Part shown: piece by piece, positions 9,019-16,725 of the stretch
Layout: each line of letters opens with the position of its first letter
Position numbering within the stretch: the stretch's first letter is position 1
DNA from: Gemmatimonadota bacterium
GTDB taxonomy: Bacteria; Gemmatimonadota; Gemmatimonadetes; Gemmatimonadales; GWC2-71-9
Length of the DNA stretch: 45,288 nt
Reading direction: 5' to 3'
NCBI GenBank assembly: GCA_016177465.1
Contig: JACOVF010000114.1
Location: forward strand, 1-45,288
Notes under the pieces: model-generated
The model's database searches: none
The model's input: only the letters and a program-made list of their open reading frames with translations
Told to the model about the DNA's origin: nothing
Made by a program: the position numbers and the translations under genes

Positions 9019-9132
9019 GCGCGGCGGGCGGCGCGACCTTCACCACCACGCGCGCTTGAGTCGCGTCTCCTCGGCGACGTAGACCCGGCTCATGCCGCCG
9101 CCGCCCAACTCCTGCTCGCTGCGGTAGTTCAC
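9019..9132 (-). pseudogene. frameshifted 5' stub of a PknB-type serine/threonine kinase gene
   Basis: From GTG 9132 the frame reads NYRSEQELGGGGMSRVYVAE then ETRLK. This is the first strand, glycine-rich loop and following strand of Gemmatimonadota/Acidobacteria PknB-type kinases. The frame then breaks. In the next frame the sequence continues RVVVKVAPPAAL, matching the usual strand with the ATP-binding lysine. In the first frame a stop occurs at 9040-9042. The match ends at the cyclodeaminase 3' end, so the rest of the kinase is missing. The GTG overlaps the methyltransferase stop (GTGA), implying it once followed that gene in an operon. An alternative is a chance resemblance, but about 35 residues agree across the frameshift. 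Confidence 0.65.
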
Positions 9133-9836
9133 GTCCCGCGCCGCGTCAGCCGCGCCAGGTACCCGCCGCCCTCGCCCTGCCACACGACCTCGCATCGCCA
9201 CCCGGCGGGCTCCGCACGCTCGGCGAGCGTCACGGGGTCCACGTACAGCTGCTGGAACGGCATCCCCGTCTCGCCGCGATACTCGAGCCAGAACTCGATC
9301 TCGCCGAGGTAGCGGCCGTCGGGCCGGGTCATCGAGCGGCCTGGCGCCCTGAGGTCGCATGAGTCCATGAGGACCTGGCCCCCTGGTGCGAGCAGCCGGT
9401 CGAAAGCGGCAAACAGCCGGCGCAGCCCCTCCAGTGTCTCGGCGAGCCCCGAGCCGTTGGCAAGCACGAGGATCGTGTCGAACGGCCCCGGCCCCCCCGC
9501 GAAGGTGAGCAGGTCCGCGCGGCGTGCGTCGTGCACGCCGCGGGCGCGCATGATCTCGACTGCCTCCGGGACGAAGTCGATCGCGCACACTTCGAGCCCG
9601 CGCGCCTGGAGCGCGAGCGAGTGGATCCCCGTGCCCGCGCCCGCGTCCAACACCCGCCCGCGCGCGAACATCAGGGCCGCCGCGTCGGCGCCCTCGGTCG
9701 GCTGGCGAAACCACCCGGCGACCGGCAGCGCGTCATGTTCGCCGAGATCCGAATGCACGGTGATCGTGGCCGTGGCGTCGCCCGTGAAGAAGTCCCACAG
9801 CGACTGCCCATGCAGCACCCAGGAATCCGTTGGCAT
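9129..9836 (-). CDS. SAM-dependent class I methyltransferase
   Basis: 235 residues from ATG 9836. The SAM-binding motif I is RVLDAGAGTGIHSLALQARG (61-80), followed by an acidic strand end (VCAIDFVP), a motif IV region (FDTILVLANGSG) and the post-motif RLLAPGGQVLMDS. The N-terminal 50 residues (WVLHGQSLWDFFTGD) are typical of small cytosolic methyltransferases. The substrate is unknown. An upstream in-frame GTG (9857) adds seven residues over an AT-rich TATATT stretch that looks more like promoter than protein. It lies divergent to the cox operon (127 bp) and upstream of the kinase stub. Confidence 0.82.
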   Translation of the reverse strand: MPTDSWVLHGQSLWDFFTGDATATITVHSDLGEHDALPVAGWFRQPTEGADAAALMFARGRVLDAGAGTGIHSLALQARGLEVCAIDFVPEAVEIMRARGVHDARRADLLTFAGGPGPFDTILVLANGSGLAETLEGLRRLFAAFDRLLAPGGQVLMDSCDLRAPGRSMTRPDGRYLGEIEFWLEYRGETGMPFQQLYVDPVTLAERAEPAGWRCEVVWQGEGGGYLARLTRRGT

Positions 9837-9895
9837 GGGGAGAATATACAGGCCCACGCCCCTCGGTCGGGGCCGCCCCGGGGGATGCGACTGGG

Positions 9896-9924
9896 TTGCT
9901 GACCGTGCAGTCCCGCGTTACTGT
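9896..9924 (+). promoter_or_regulatory. possible sigma-70-like promoter of the cox operon
   Basis: TTGCTG (9896-9901) and TACTGT (9919-9924) are separated by 17 bp, ending 39 bp before the coxB GTG. Both boxes match the consensus at only three of six positions, so this is a weak candidate in the only intergenic space preceding the operon. Confidence 0.25.
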
Positions 9925-9963
9925 CCTGTGCCTTCGCGACCGACACCGAGGACACCCGACGCC

Positions 9964-10965
9964 GTGCCACGACGACACAAGCGCTGGCTGACCACCCTCC
10001 TGCTGAGCGTGACGGGATGCGCCGGCCCATTCCCGCAGACGACGCTCGCGCCCAAATCCGATTTCGGCATCGCGATCGATCAGCTGTTCACCAACATCTT
10101 CTGGTGGGCGGTCGCCGTGTTCGTGGTGGTCGAGGGCCTCCTGCTATACGCGATCATCCGCTTCCGGGCCCGCCCCGGCGCCCCGCCGCCCAAGGCGACC
10201 CACGGCCACACCGCCCTGGAAATCGGCTGGACCCTCGCGCCCGCGGTCATTCTCGTGTTCATCGCCGTGCCGACCATCCAGACGATCTTCCGCACCTCGG
10301 GCCAGGCGCCGGATGGCGCCATGCAGGTGGAAGTGATCGGCCATCAGTGGTGGTGGGAGTTCCGGTATCCTGACCTGGGGGTGGTGACCGCGAACGAGTT
10401 GCACCTACCGGTCGGCCGGCCGGTGGCGCTCGCGATGACCTCCGCCGACGTGATCCACAGCTACTGGGCGCCGGGGCTGGGCGGCAAGCGCGACGTGATC
10501 CTGGGCCGCACCAGCCGCCTCGCGTTCACGGCCGACTCCATCGGGACCTATTACGGGCAGTGCGCCGAGTTCTGCGGCGAGTCCCACGCCAACATGCGGC
10601 TGCGCGTGGTGGTGGACAGCGCGTCCGCCTTCGATGCGTGGGTCGCGCGGGAACAGGCCGGGCCGGCCCCGATCGCGCCCGGCAGCGTGGAGGAGAAAGG
10701 CCGGGCGGTATTCGCCCGCAGTGCCTGCATCGCCTGCCATACGATGGAGGACGTCCCCGCGGCCCGCGCCGTCATCGGCCCGAACCTGACGCACGTCGGG
10801 GCCCGGTCGATGATCGGGAGTGAGATGGTGGAGAACCGGCCCGACCACCTCGCGCAGTGGATCGCCAATTCGGCCGCGATGAAGCCGGGCTCGAAGATGC
10901 CGCCGATGGTGCTCCCCCCTGAAGACCTGACCGCCCTGGTTGCCTACCTCCGGAGCCGGCAATGA
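9964..10965 (+). CDS. coxB: cytochrome c oxidase subunit II with fused C-terminal cytochrome c (caa3 type)
   Basis: Electron-entry subunit of the terminal oxidase. The 333 residues begin at GTG 9964 with a lipoprotein signal (LLLSVTGC, Cys19), followed by two membrane helices (about 44-66 and 90-108). The CuA domain has H165, C200, E202, C204, H208 and M211 (CAEFCGESHANM). A cytochrome c domain follows from about 243, with C255-x2-C258-H259 and the probable axial Met in KMPPM. The frame is open far upstream, but that part is antisense to the methyltransferase. The last codon overlaps the coxA ATG by 4 bp. The heme c domain lets the enzyme take electrons from a soluble cytochrome or directly from complex III. 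Confidence 0.96.
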   Translation: MPRRHKRWLTTLLLSVTGCAGPFPQTTLAPKSDFGIAIDQLFTNIFWWAVAVFVVVEGLLLYAIIRFRARPGAPPPKATHGHTALEIGWTLAPAVILVFIAVPTIQTIFRTSGQAPDGAMQVEVIGHQWWWEFRYPDLGVVTANELHLPVGRPVALAMTSADVIHSYWAPGLGGKRDVILGRTSRLAFTADSIGTYYGQCAEFCGESHANMRLRVVVDSASAFDAWVAREQAGPAPIAPGSVEEKGRAVFARSACIACHTMEDVPAARAVIGPNLTHVGARSMIGSEMVENRPDHLAQWIANSAAMKPGSKMPPMVLPPEDLTALVAYLRSRQ

Positions 10966-12743
10966 GCGCCTCCGCCACGGGCCTGAGGAGCTGGCTCACC
11001 ACCACCGACCACAAGCGGATCGGGCTGCTGTATTTCTGGACCGCGTTCGTGTTTTTCCTGGTCGGGGGCCTCGAGGCGCTCGTGATCCGCGCCCAGCTGG
11101 CCGGGCCCAACGGCACGCTGGTCAGCGCCGAGGCGTTCAACCAGCTGTTCACGATGCACGCCACGACGATGGTGTTCCTGGCGCTGATGCCGCTCACCGC
11201 GGCGTTCTTCAACTACATCGTGCCGCTGCAGATTGGCGCCCGCGACGTGGCCTTCCCACGACTCAACGCCTTCAGCTACTGGGTGTTCCTGCTGGGCGGG
11301 CTGTTCATGAACGCGAGCTTCCTGTTCGGGGCCGCGCCCGACGGCGGCTGGTTCGGCTACGCGAACCTGACCTCGAAGCAGTATTCGCCCGGACTGAACA
11401 TCGATTTCTGGCTGCTCGGCCTGCAGATCCTCGGCATCGCGTCGCTCGCCGCGGGCTTCAACTTCATCGTCACCATCCTGAACCTGCGGGCGCCCGGCCT
11501 CAAGATGATGCGCCTCCCGGTGTTCACCTGGATGGTACTCGTCACGCAGTTCCTCATCATCACCGCGTTCCCCGTCATCACCGTCGCGCTCGTGCTGCTG
11601 ATGTTCGACCGCTTCTTCGGCACCAGCTTCTACCTGCCGGCGGGCGGCGGGAATCCGGTGCTGTGGCAGCACCTGTTCTGGATCTTCGGTCACCCCGAGG
11701 TCTACATCCTGATCCTGCCGGCGATGGGGATCGTGTCCGAAGTGCTGCCGACGTTCTCCCGCAAGCCGCTGTTCGGCTATACCGTCGTGGTGTACTCGGG
11801 CGTGCTGATCGGGTTCATGGGGTGGGGGGTGTGGAGCCACCACATGTTCTCGGTGGGCCTGGGCCCCATCGCGGACTCGTTCTTCGCGGCCACCACCCTG
11901 CTCATCGCGATCCCGACGGGCGTGAAGATCTTCAACTGGATCGCGACCCTGTGGGGCGGCCAGATTCGCTTCGCCGCCGCCATGAAGTTCGCGCTCGGCT
12001 TCATCGCGATGTTCATCATCGGCGGGCTGTCCGGCGTGTCGCACGCCGCGCCGCCCGCCGACCTGCAGCAGACCGACACGTACTATGTCGTCGCCCATAT
12101 CCACTACGTGCTGTTCGGCGGCACCGTGTTCGGGCTGTTCGCGGGGATGTACTACTGGTGGCCGAAGATGACCGGGCGACTCCTCGACGAGCGGCTGGGC
12201 AACTGGCACTTCTGGCTCACATTCATCGGGATGAACCTCGCGTTCTTCCCGATGCACTTCATCGGGTTGCTGGGGATGCCGCGCCGCATCTACACCTACG
12301 GCCCCGAGCTCGGCGTCTCGACGATGAACCTGGTGTCGACGATCGGCGCGTTCCTGATCGGTATCGCCGCCCTGATCTTTGTCTACAACATGTGGCGGAC
12401 CCGGCGCCACGGTGCCGTCGCGGGCGACGACCCGTGGGGGGGCGCCACCCTGGAGTGGTCCATCTCGTCGCCCCCGCCGCCGCACAACTTCGACGTCATC
12501 CCGACGGTGGCGAGCCGCTTGCCGCGCTGGAGCGCCACGCAGTTGAAGGCGATCCCCGAGGGAGCGGAGACGGCCGCACCCGTCCACGTCCCCGCGGGCT
12601 CGTGGTGGCCGTTGATCGCGGCCTCCAGCCTTCCGATCATGGCCACTGGAGCCATCGGTCGCATGCTCCCGGTGGTGCTCGCGGGCGTCGCGATCCTGAT
12701 CGTCGGCATCTACCGCTGGGCCTACGAGCCCTTCGAGGCTTGA
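10962..12743 (+). CDS. coxA: cytochrome c oxidase subunit I (heme-copper oxidase, A1 type)
   Basis: Catalytic subunit reducing O2 to water and pumping protons. The 593 residues show heme a ligands H66 and H380, heme a3 ligand H378 (HIHYV), CuB ligands H243, H292 and H293, and the Tyr247 of HPEVY that crosslinks to the CuB histidine. Glu245 in GHPEVYILILP is the D-channel glutamate that marks A1-type enzymes. K321 of PTGVKIFNW is the K-channel lysine. Twelve core helices are expected. The C-terminal extension after about residue 520 contains one or two extra hydrophobic segments. Overlaps coxB by 4 bp; 1 bp separates its stop from coxC. Confidence 0.97.
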   Translation: MSASATGLRSWLTTTDHKRIGLLYFWTAFVFFLVGGLEALVIRAQLAGPNGTLVSAEAFNQLFTMHATTMVFLALMPLTAAFFNYIVPLQIGARDVAFPRLNAFSYWVFLLGGLFMNASFLFGAAPDGGWFGYANLTSKQYSPGLNIDFWLLGLQILGIASLAAGFNFIVTILNLRAPGLKMMRLPVFTWMVLVTQFLIITAFPVITVALVLLMFDRFFGTSFYLPAGGGNPVLWQHLFWIFGHPEVYILILPAMGIVSEVLPTFSRKPLFGYTVVVYSGVLIGFMGWGVWSHHMFSVGLGPIADSFFAATTLLIAIPTGVKIFNWIATLWGGQIRFAAAMKFALGFIAMFIIGGLSGVSHAAPPADLQQTDTYYVVAHIHYVLFGGTVFGLFAGMYYWWPKMTGRLLDERLGNWHFWLTFIGMNLAFFPMHFIGLLGMPRRIYTYGPELGVSTMNLVSTIGAFLIGIAALIFVYNMWRTRRHGAVAGDDPWGGATLEWSISSPPPPHNFDVIPTVASRLPRWSATQLKAIPEGAETAAPVHVPAGSWWPLIAASSLPIMATGAIGRMLPVVLAGVAILIVGIYRWAYEPFEA

Positions 12744-12744
12744 G

Positions 12745-13314
12745 ATGACTCACGCGACGAGCTTGGGGCTCGACAGCCGCAAGCTGGCGTTCTGGACGTT
12801 CATCGGGTCCGAGTGCCTGCTGTTCGGGTCGTTGATCTCGACCTACCTGATCTACAAGGGCAAGAGCCTCGTCGGCCCCTACCCGCCCGAGATCCTCGAC
12901 ATCCCGTTCACCTCGTTCAGCACCTTCGACCTGCTGATGTCGAGCTTGTGGATGGTGCTGGCGCTCGCCGCGGTGCAGCGGGGCGACATGAAATGGGCCA
13001 AGGTCTGGCTGTTCGGCACCGCCCTGGGCGGCCTGATCTTCCTCGGCGGGCAGGTCTACGAGTTCAGCTCGTTCGTCCACGAGGGGTTGACGCTGCAGCG
13101 CAACATCTTCGGAGCGACGTTCTTCGTCCTGACAGGTTGCCACGGCGCCCACGTGACGGTCGGCGTGATCTGGCTCCTCACGCTCTGGGTCCGCGCCCTC
13201 CAGGGCAAGCTCGGGCCCGAGCACGCGATGACCGTCGAGATCACGGGCCTGTACTGGCACTTCGTCGACGTCGTCTGGATCGTGATCTTTACCCTCGTGT
13301 ACCTCATCCAGTGA
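12745..13314 (+). CDS. coxC: cytochrome c oxidase subunit III
   Basis: 189-residue integral membrane protein of the COX3 family with five predicted helices. Typical features are the early WTFIGSECLLFGSLISTYL, the GQVYEFSSFVHEGLTL region, TGCHGAHVTVGVIWLL and the terminal LYWHFVDVVWIVIFTLVYL. It stabilises the proton uptake route of subunit I. It is the short form without the two N-terminal helices of the mitochondrial subunit, as is usual in caa3 and bo3 clusters. Translation probably couples to coxA, whose stop lies 1 bp upstream. Confidence 0.95.
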   Translation: MTHATSLGLDSRKLAFWTFIGSECLLFGSLISTYLIYKGKSLVGPYPPEILDIPFTSFSTFDLLMSSLWMVLALAAVQRGDMKWAKVWLFGTALGGLIFLGGQVYEFSSFVHEGLTLQRNIFGATFFVLTGCHGAHVTVGVIWLLTLWVRALQGKLGPEHAMTVEITGLYWHFVDVVWIVIFTLVYLIQ

Positions 13315-13328
13315 ACGCGGAGCAGAAG

Positions 13329-13640
13329 ATGGATCAGGGGACTCCGGCGCACGACCACTCGCATCCGACGGCCGGGACCTACATCCGGGTCGCCACTATC
13401 CTGTTGATCATCACGGTCGTCGAGGTCGGGGTGTTCTACGTGCCTGCCTTCAAACCTGTGCTGGTGCCCACCCTGCTCATGCTCTCGGCGGTCAAGTTCA
13501 CGCTGGTCGTGATGTTCTACATGCACCTTAAGATGGACAGCCGGTTCTTCACCTTCATCTTCGGTGGACCGCTCCTGCTGGCGAGCGGAATGATGATCGG
13601 GCTGCTGTTCCTCTTCGGGGTGTTCGTGCTGGGCCGGTGA
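13329..13640 (+). CDS. cytochrome c oxidase subunit IV (caa3/CyoD-like)
   Basis: 103 residues with a histidine-rich hydrophilic N-terminus (HDHSHP) and three hydrophobic helices (about 20-38, 44-65 and 75-98). The sequence FTLVVMFYMHLKMDSRFF is the signature of the prokaryotic cytochrome c oxidase subunit IV / CyoD family. ATG 13329 is preferred because GGAG lies seven bases upstream. An in-frame GTG at 13311, overlapping the coxC stop, would add six residues. Its stop overlaps the next gene by 4 bp. Confidence 0.88.
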   Translation: MDQGTPAHDHSHPTAGTYIRVATILLIITVVEVGVFYVPAFKPVLVPTLLMLSAVKFTLVVMFYMHLKMDSRFFTFIFGGPLLLASGMMIGLLFLFGVFVLGR

Positions 13641-14434
13641 GCGACCAGGCGCCCTGGGCGCACTGGGACCTCCACCCCAGCGTGGTGATCGGGCTCGCCT
13701 GCCTGGGCGGGCTCTACGTTTTTCTGGGAGGCCGGGCGGCGGCTCGCCGCCAGCAGGCCAGCTTCATCGGCGCGCTGGCGGTGCTGCTCGGGTCCCTCAA
13801 CGGTCCGATCCACGCCCTTTCCGACCGCTACCTCTTCAGCGTCCACATGGCACAGCACCTGCTGCTGACACTGCTGTTCCCGCCGCTCCTTCTCTACGGG
13901 CTGCCGGCGGGAACCGTCCGCCCGCTGCTCCGAGCCGCCCCAGTAGGGGCCGCCGGCCGGTTGCTCACGCGCCCCATCCCGGCCGCGGCGCTGTTCACCG
14001 CCGTCATGGCGCTCTGGCACACGCCGCAGTTCTACGAGGCCGCCATGCGGAATCACGGCCTCCACATCGCCCAGCACCTCGTCTTCCTGGCGACGGCGGT
14101 GCTGATGTGGTGGCCGATTCTGTCCCCCGTGCCTGAGCTGCCGCGCCTCCCGTACCCGGGGCAGATGCTCTATCTCTTCCTCCTGGGCATCCCGATGTCG
14201 CTCGTGGGCGCCCTGATCACGCTGTCGGACCGCGTGCTGTATCCCTTCTACGCCGAGGCGCCCCGCGTCTGGGGGCTGACGCCGATCGCGGATCAGCAGC
14301 TCGGCGGGCTCGCGATGTGGATTCCCGGCGGGCTGGTGTTCTGGCTGGCGATGACGGTGGTGTGGTTCCGCTGGTCGTTGCGCGAAGAACAGGGGGAGGC
14401 CGAGCGGGCCGTCCCTCTGGATGCCTACCGCTAG
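13637..14434 (+). CDS. ctaG: CtaG-family cytochrome c oxidase assembly protein (caa3 type)
   Basis: 265-residue polytopic membrane protein with about seven helices. It matches the caa3_CtaG family known from Bacillus, with conserved histidines in HMAQHLLLTLLFPPLL, ALWHTPQFYEAA and LHIAQHLVFLATAVLMWWP, and the late DQQLGGLAMWIPGG. In Bacillus this family is required for active caa3 oxidase, perhaps through copper insertion. It is unrelated to the Cox11-type CtaG of proteobacteria. The start is GTG 13637, overlapping the subunit IV stop as GTGA. Position in the operon supports the role. Confidence 0.9.
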   Translation: MSDQAPWAHWDLHPSVVIGLACLGGLYVFLGGRAAARRQQASFIGALAVLLGSLNGPIHALSDRYLFSVHMAQHLLLTLLFPPLLLYGLPAGTVRPLLRAAPVGAAGRLLTRPIPAAALFTAVMALWHTPQFYEAAMRNHGLHIAQHLVFLATAVLMWWPILSPVPELPRLPYPGQMLYLFLLGIPMSLVGALITLSDRVLYPFYAEAPRVWGLTPIADQQLGGLAMWIPGGLVFWLAMTVVWFRWSLREEQGEAERAVPLDAYR

Positions 14435-14462
14435 TCCGACCTCGTCATTCGCAGGAGGCCTC

Positions 14463-15131
14463 ATGGCCGCGACCCGCCGCCCCTGGTTCTCTGCGCTCTC
14501 CCTGCTCGCCGGATCCCTTCTGCTGAGCATCAACGGAGTGCGCCACCCGGCGCTCGTCGGGGACGGCGCCGCCGAGCTCTCGGCCATCGCCGTGGCGGGG
14601 GCCTGGAGCGCCATCCACTGGGGATTCCTGTTCGGCTTCCCCCTCGTCGTGGCAGGCCTGGCCGGCGTGTGGTCGCGCCACCTCGAGACGGACGGCGCTC
14701 AAGCCGCGCGGGCGGGGATCTGTCTCGCGGTGTTCGGCTATGCCCTGGCCGCAGTCGGGGTGCTGTTCATGGTGGGCGCCGGCGCCGCGCTGGCCGACGC
14801 CTACCAGCGCGCCGACCTTGGGCTCACGGCCACGCACGCGGTCTTCGTGTACGACATGCTGCGGCCGTTCGCCCTGGCGTCCATTCGCGCGGCCGCCTTC
14901 GTGATTTCCCTCGGCACCTGTGCATTCGGCTGGGCCGTGGTGGTGGGCGGTGTGGACCCGCGCGCCTTGGGCTATTTGGGAGTGGTGCTGGGGGCGGTCG
15001 GCGCGGCCGTGGCGGTCGTGCTCCCGGAGACGGCCCCGAACGTCATCCTGGGCACCGTGCTCGCGACGGTGTGGCAGCTCCTGCTGGCCGTGACGATGCT
15101 GTGGCGCGACCGAGCGCCCACGGCCGCCTAA
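14463..15131 (+). CDS. integral membrane protein of unknown function, end of cox operon
   Basis: 222 residues with about six hydrophobic helices (roughly 9-25, 44-70, 83-108, 137-161, 166-187 and 193-213). I do not recognise the family. The start is ATG 14463 because AGGAGG (14453-14458) precedes it; an in-frame ATG at 14421 would overlap ctaG. It lies 28 bp after ctaG on the same strand and is presumably cotranscribed with the oxidase genes. Its stop is only 1 bp from the convergent htrA stop, so no separate terminator fits between them. A role in oxidase assembly is possible but is guesswork. Confidence 0.7.
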   Translation: MAATRRPWFSALSLLAGSLLLSINGVRHPALVGDGAAELSAIAVAGAWSAIHWGFLFGFPLVVAGLAGVWSRHLETDGAQAARAGICLAVFGYALAAVGVLFMVGAGAALADAYQRADLGLTATHAVFVYDMLRPFALASIRAAAFVISLGTCAFGWAVVVGGVDPRALGYLGVVLGAVGAAVAVVLPETAPNVILGTVLATVWQLLLAVTMLWRDRAPTAA

Positions 15132-15132
15132 T

Positions 15133-16716
15133 TCAGGGCAGCTTGATCCGAACGACCCCTTGGCCCTGTGCGGCGACGTTGAACACCAACAGGCTCACGA
15201 TGTCGCCCGCCTTGAGCCCCCGTAGCGCCGCGCGGAATTCGGCGCGGGTGCGCACCGGGGTGCCGTTCACCTTGAGGATCACGTCCGGGCCCCCCGGGCC
15301 GGGGCCCGCCAGCTTTCCGTAGGCTGGGCCGTCGGGCGACACGCCGGTAACCACGAGTCCGCCGCCCGCCTGCCGCACGGCACGGAGACTCCGGTCGGTC
15401 GCGTCTTCCGGGGCCACGGGCTGTACCGCGATGCCGAGCGTCTCCTCCTTGGGGGCCGGGCTGTGCTTCGCGGTGCCGTCGTCCGCGCCGCTGTTATCGT
15501 CGTTCGCGGCGATCTGCTCCTCGGTGGGCACCGCGGCCAGGCGCACGGTGTACTCGCGCCGCTCGCCGCCGGGGCGGAGCACGGTGACGCGGACCGCTTC
15601 GCCCGGCTTCTTGAACCCCACGCGCTGCTGCAGTTGGGCGACGTATTCGACCGGCTGGCCGTCCAGCGCCACGATCACGTCGCCCTGCTGGACGCCGGCA
15701 CGCCCGGCGGGCGAGGCGGACGCGTCGGGGATGAAGTCCTGCACCACCACGCCGCGGACCTCCACGAGGCCCACCGCTTCGGCGTCCTCGGCAACGGCGT
15801 CGCGGATGCTGACGCCGATCACCGCGCGCTGGACGTGGCCCGTCCGCACCAGCTGGTCCATCACGATCCGCGCCAGGTTGATGGGGATCGCGAAGCCGTA
15901 GCCGGCGTAGAACCCGGTCTCGCTCGCGATCGCGGCGTTGATGCCGATCACGTCGCCGCGGACGTTGACGAGGGGTCCCCCGGAGTTGCCAGGGTTGATC
16001 GCGGCGTCGGTCTGGAGGAAGTCCTGGATCGAGTAGTTGCGGACCTGCTCGAGCCCGCGCAGCAGGCGGCCCTTGGCGCTGATGATCCCCGCAGTCACGG
16101 TGAAGGTGAACGCCTCGCCGAGCGGGTTGCCGATGGCGAGCACCCATTCGCCGATCCGCGTGGAGTCGGAGTTGCCGAAGCCGACCGTCGGGAGGGCGGT
16201 GGCGTCGATCTTGATGACCGCGACGTCGGTGGCCGGGTCGGCGCCCACCACGCGGGCGGGGAACTCGCGCTTGTCGTACAGCCGCACGGTGACGCGCTCC
16301 GCGCCCGAGACGACGTGGTTGTTCGTCAGGATGTAGCCGTTCTCCGAGACGATGAACCCGGAGCCCGTGCCCCGCTCGATCTGCGGCTGCGGCTGACGCA
16401 GCTGTGGGAAAAAGTCCTCGAAGCCGGGCGGGAGGCGGCGCGCGCTGGCGCGCTCTCGGTGCTCCGATCGGATGAACACGACCGCGGGCTGCACGTGCGC
16501 GGCGACGGCGGCAAATGCCTCACCCAAGTCGGCCGCGGGCTTGGCGGCGGGGATCTGCGCCCGCGGGGCGGGGGTCGCGGCCTGGACCAGGCCGAGCGGC
16601 TCGGCCGCGCCGCTCCGCTTCGGCAGATCCAGCGCCGAGGCGAAGAGCAGTCCCAGGATGAACGCGATCCCCACCAGGGACACGAACTTCGACCAGTCCC
16701 GCGTGCGTGCCGACAT
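15133..16716 (-). CDS. HtrA/DegP-family periplasmic serine protease with two PDZ domains
   Basis: Envelope protein quality-control protease. The 527 residues comprise an N-terminal membrane anchor or uncleaved signal (about 11-29), a trypsin-like domain with triad H134 (TNNHVV), D164 (DVAVIKID) and S245 (GNSGGPL), a first PDZ domain (about 295-395) and a second (about 430-527). An Ala/Pro-rich linker and a charged insert (NDDNSGADDG) separate the parts. The start ATG 16716 lies 9 bp after the dnaK stop, so this is the second gene of a dnaK-htrA unit. The combination links cytoplasmic and envelope stress responses. Confidence 0.94.
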   Translation of the reverse strand: MSARTRDWSKFVSLVGIAFILGLLFASALDLPKRSGAAEPLGLVQAATPAPRAQIPAAKPAADLGEAFAAVAAHVQPAVVFIRSEHRERASARRLPPGFEDFFPQLRQPQPQIERGTGSGFIVSENGYILTNNHVVSGAERVTVRLYDKREFPARVVGADPATDVAVIKIDATALPTVGFGNSDSTRIGEWVLAIGNPLGEAFTFTVTAGIISAKGRLLRGLEQVRNYSIQDFLQTDAAINPGNSGGPLVNVRGDVIGINAAIASETGFYAGYGFAIPINLARIVMDQLVRTGHVQRAVIGVSIRDAVAEDAEAVGLVEVRGVVVQDFIPDASASPAGRAGVQQGDVIVALDGQPVEYVAQLQQRVGFKKPGEAVRVTVLRPGGERREYTVRLAAVPTEEQIAANDDNSGADDGTAKHSPAPKEETLGIAVQPVAPEDATDRSLRAVRQAGGGLVVTGVSPDGPAYGKLAGPGPGGPDVILKVNGTPVRTRAEFRAALRGLKAGDIVSLLVFNVAAQGQGVVRIKLP

Positions 16717-16725
16717 CGAACCCCC

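Noticed and set aside
10944..12587. 547-codon open frame on the minus strand across coxA
   Set aside because: It is antisense to the clearly conserved oxidase subunit I and has no recognisable domain.
14421..14462. ATG at 14421 as start of the membrane protein after ctaG
   Set aside because: It overlaps ctaG and adds a hydrophilic peptide, whereas ATG 14463 has AGGAGG directly before it and starts at the first helix.
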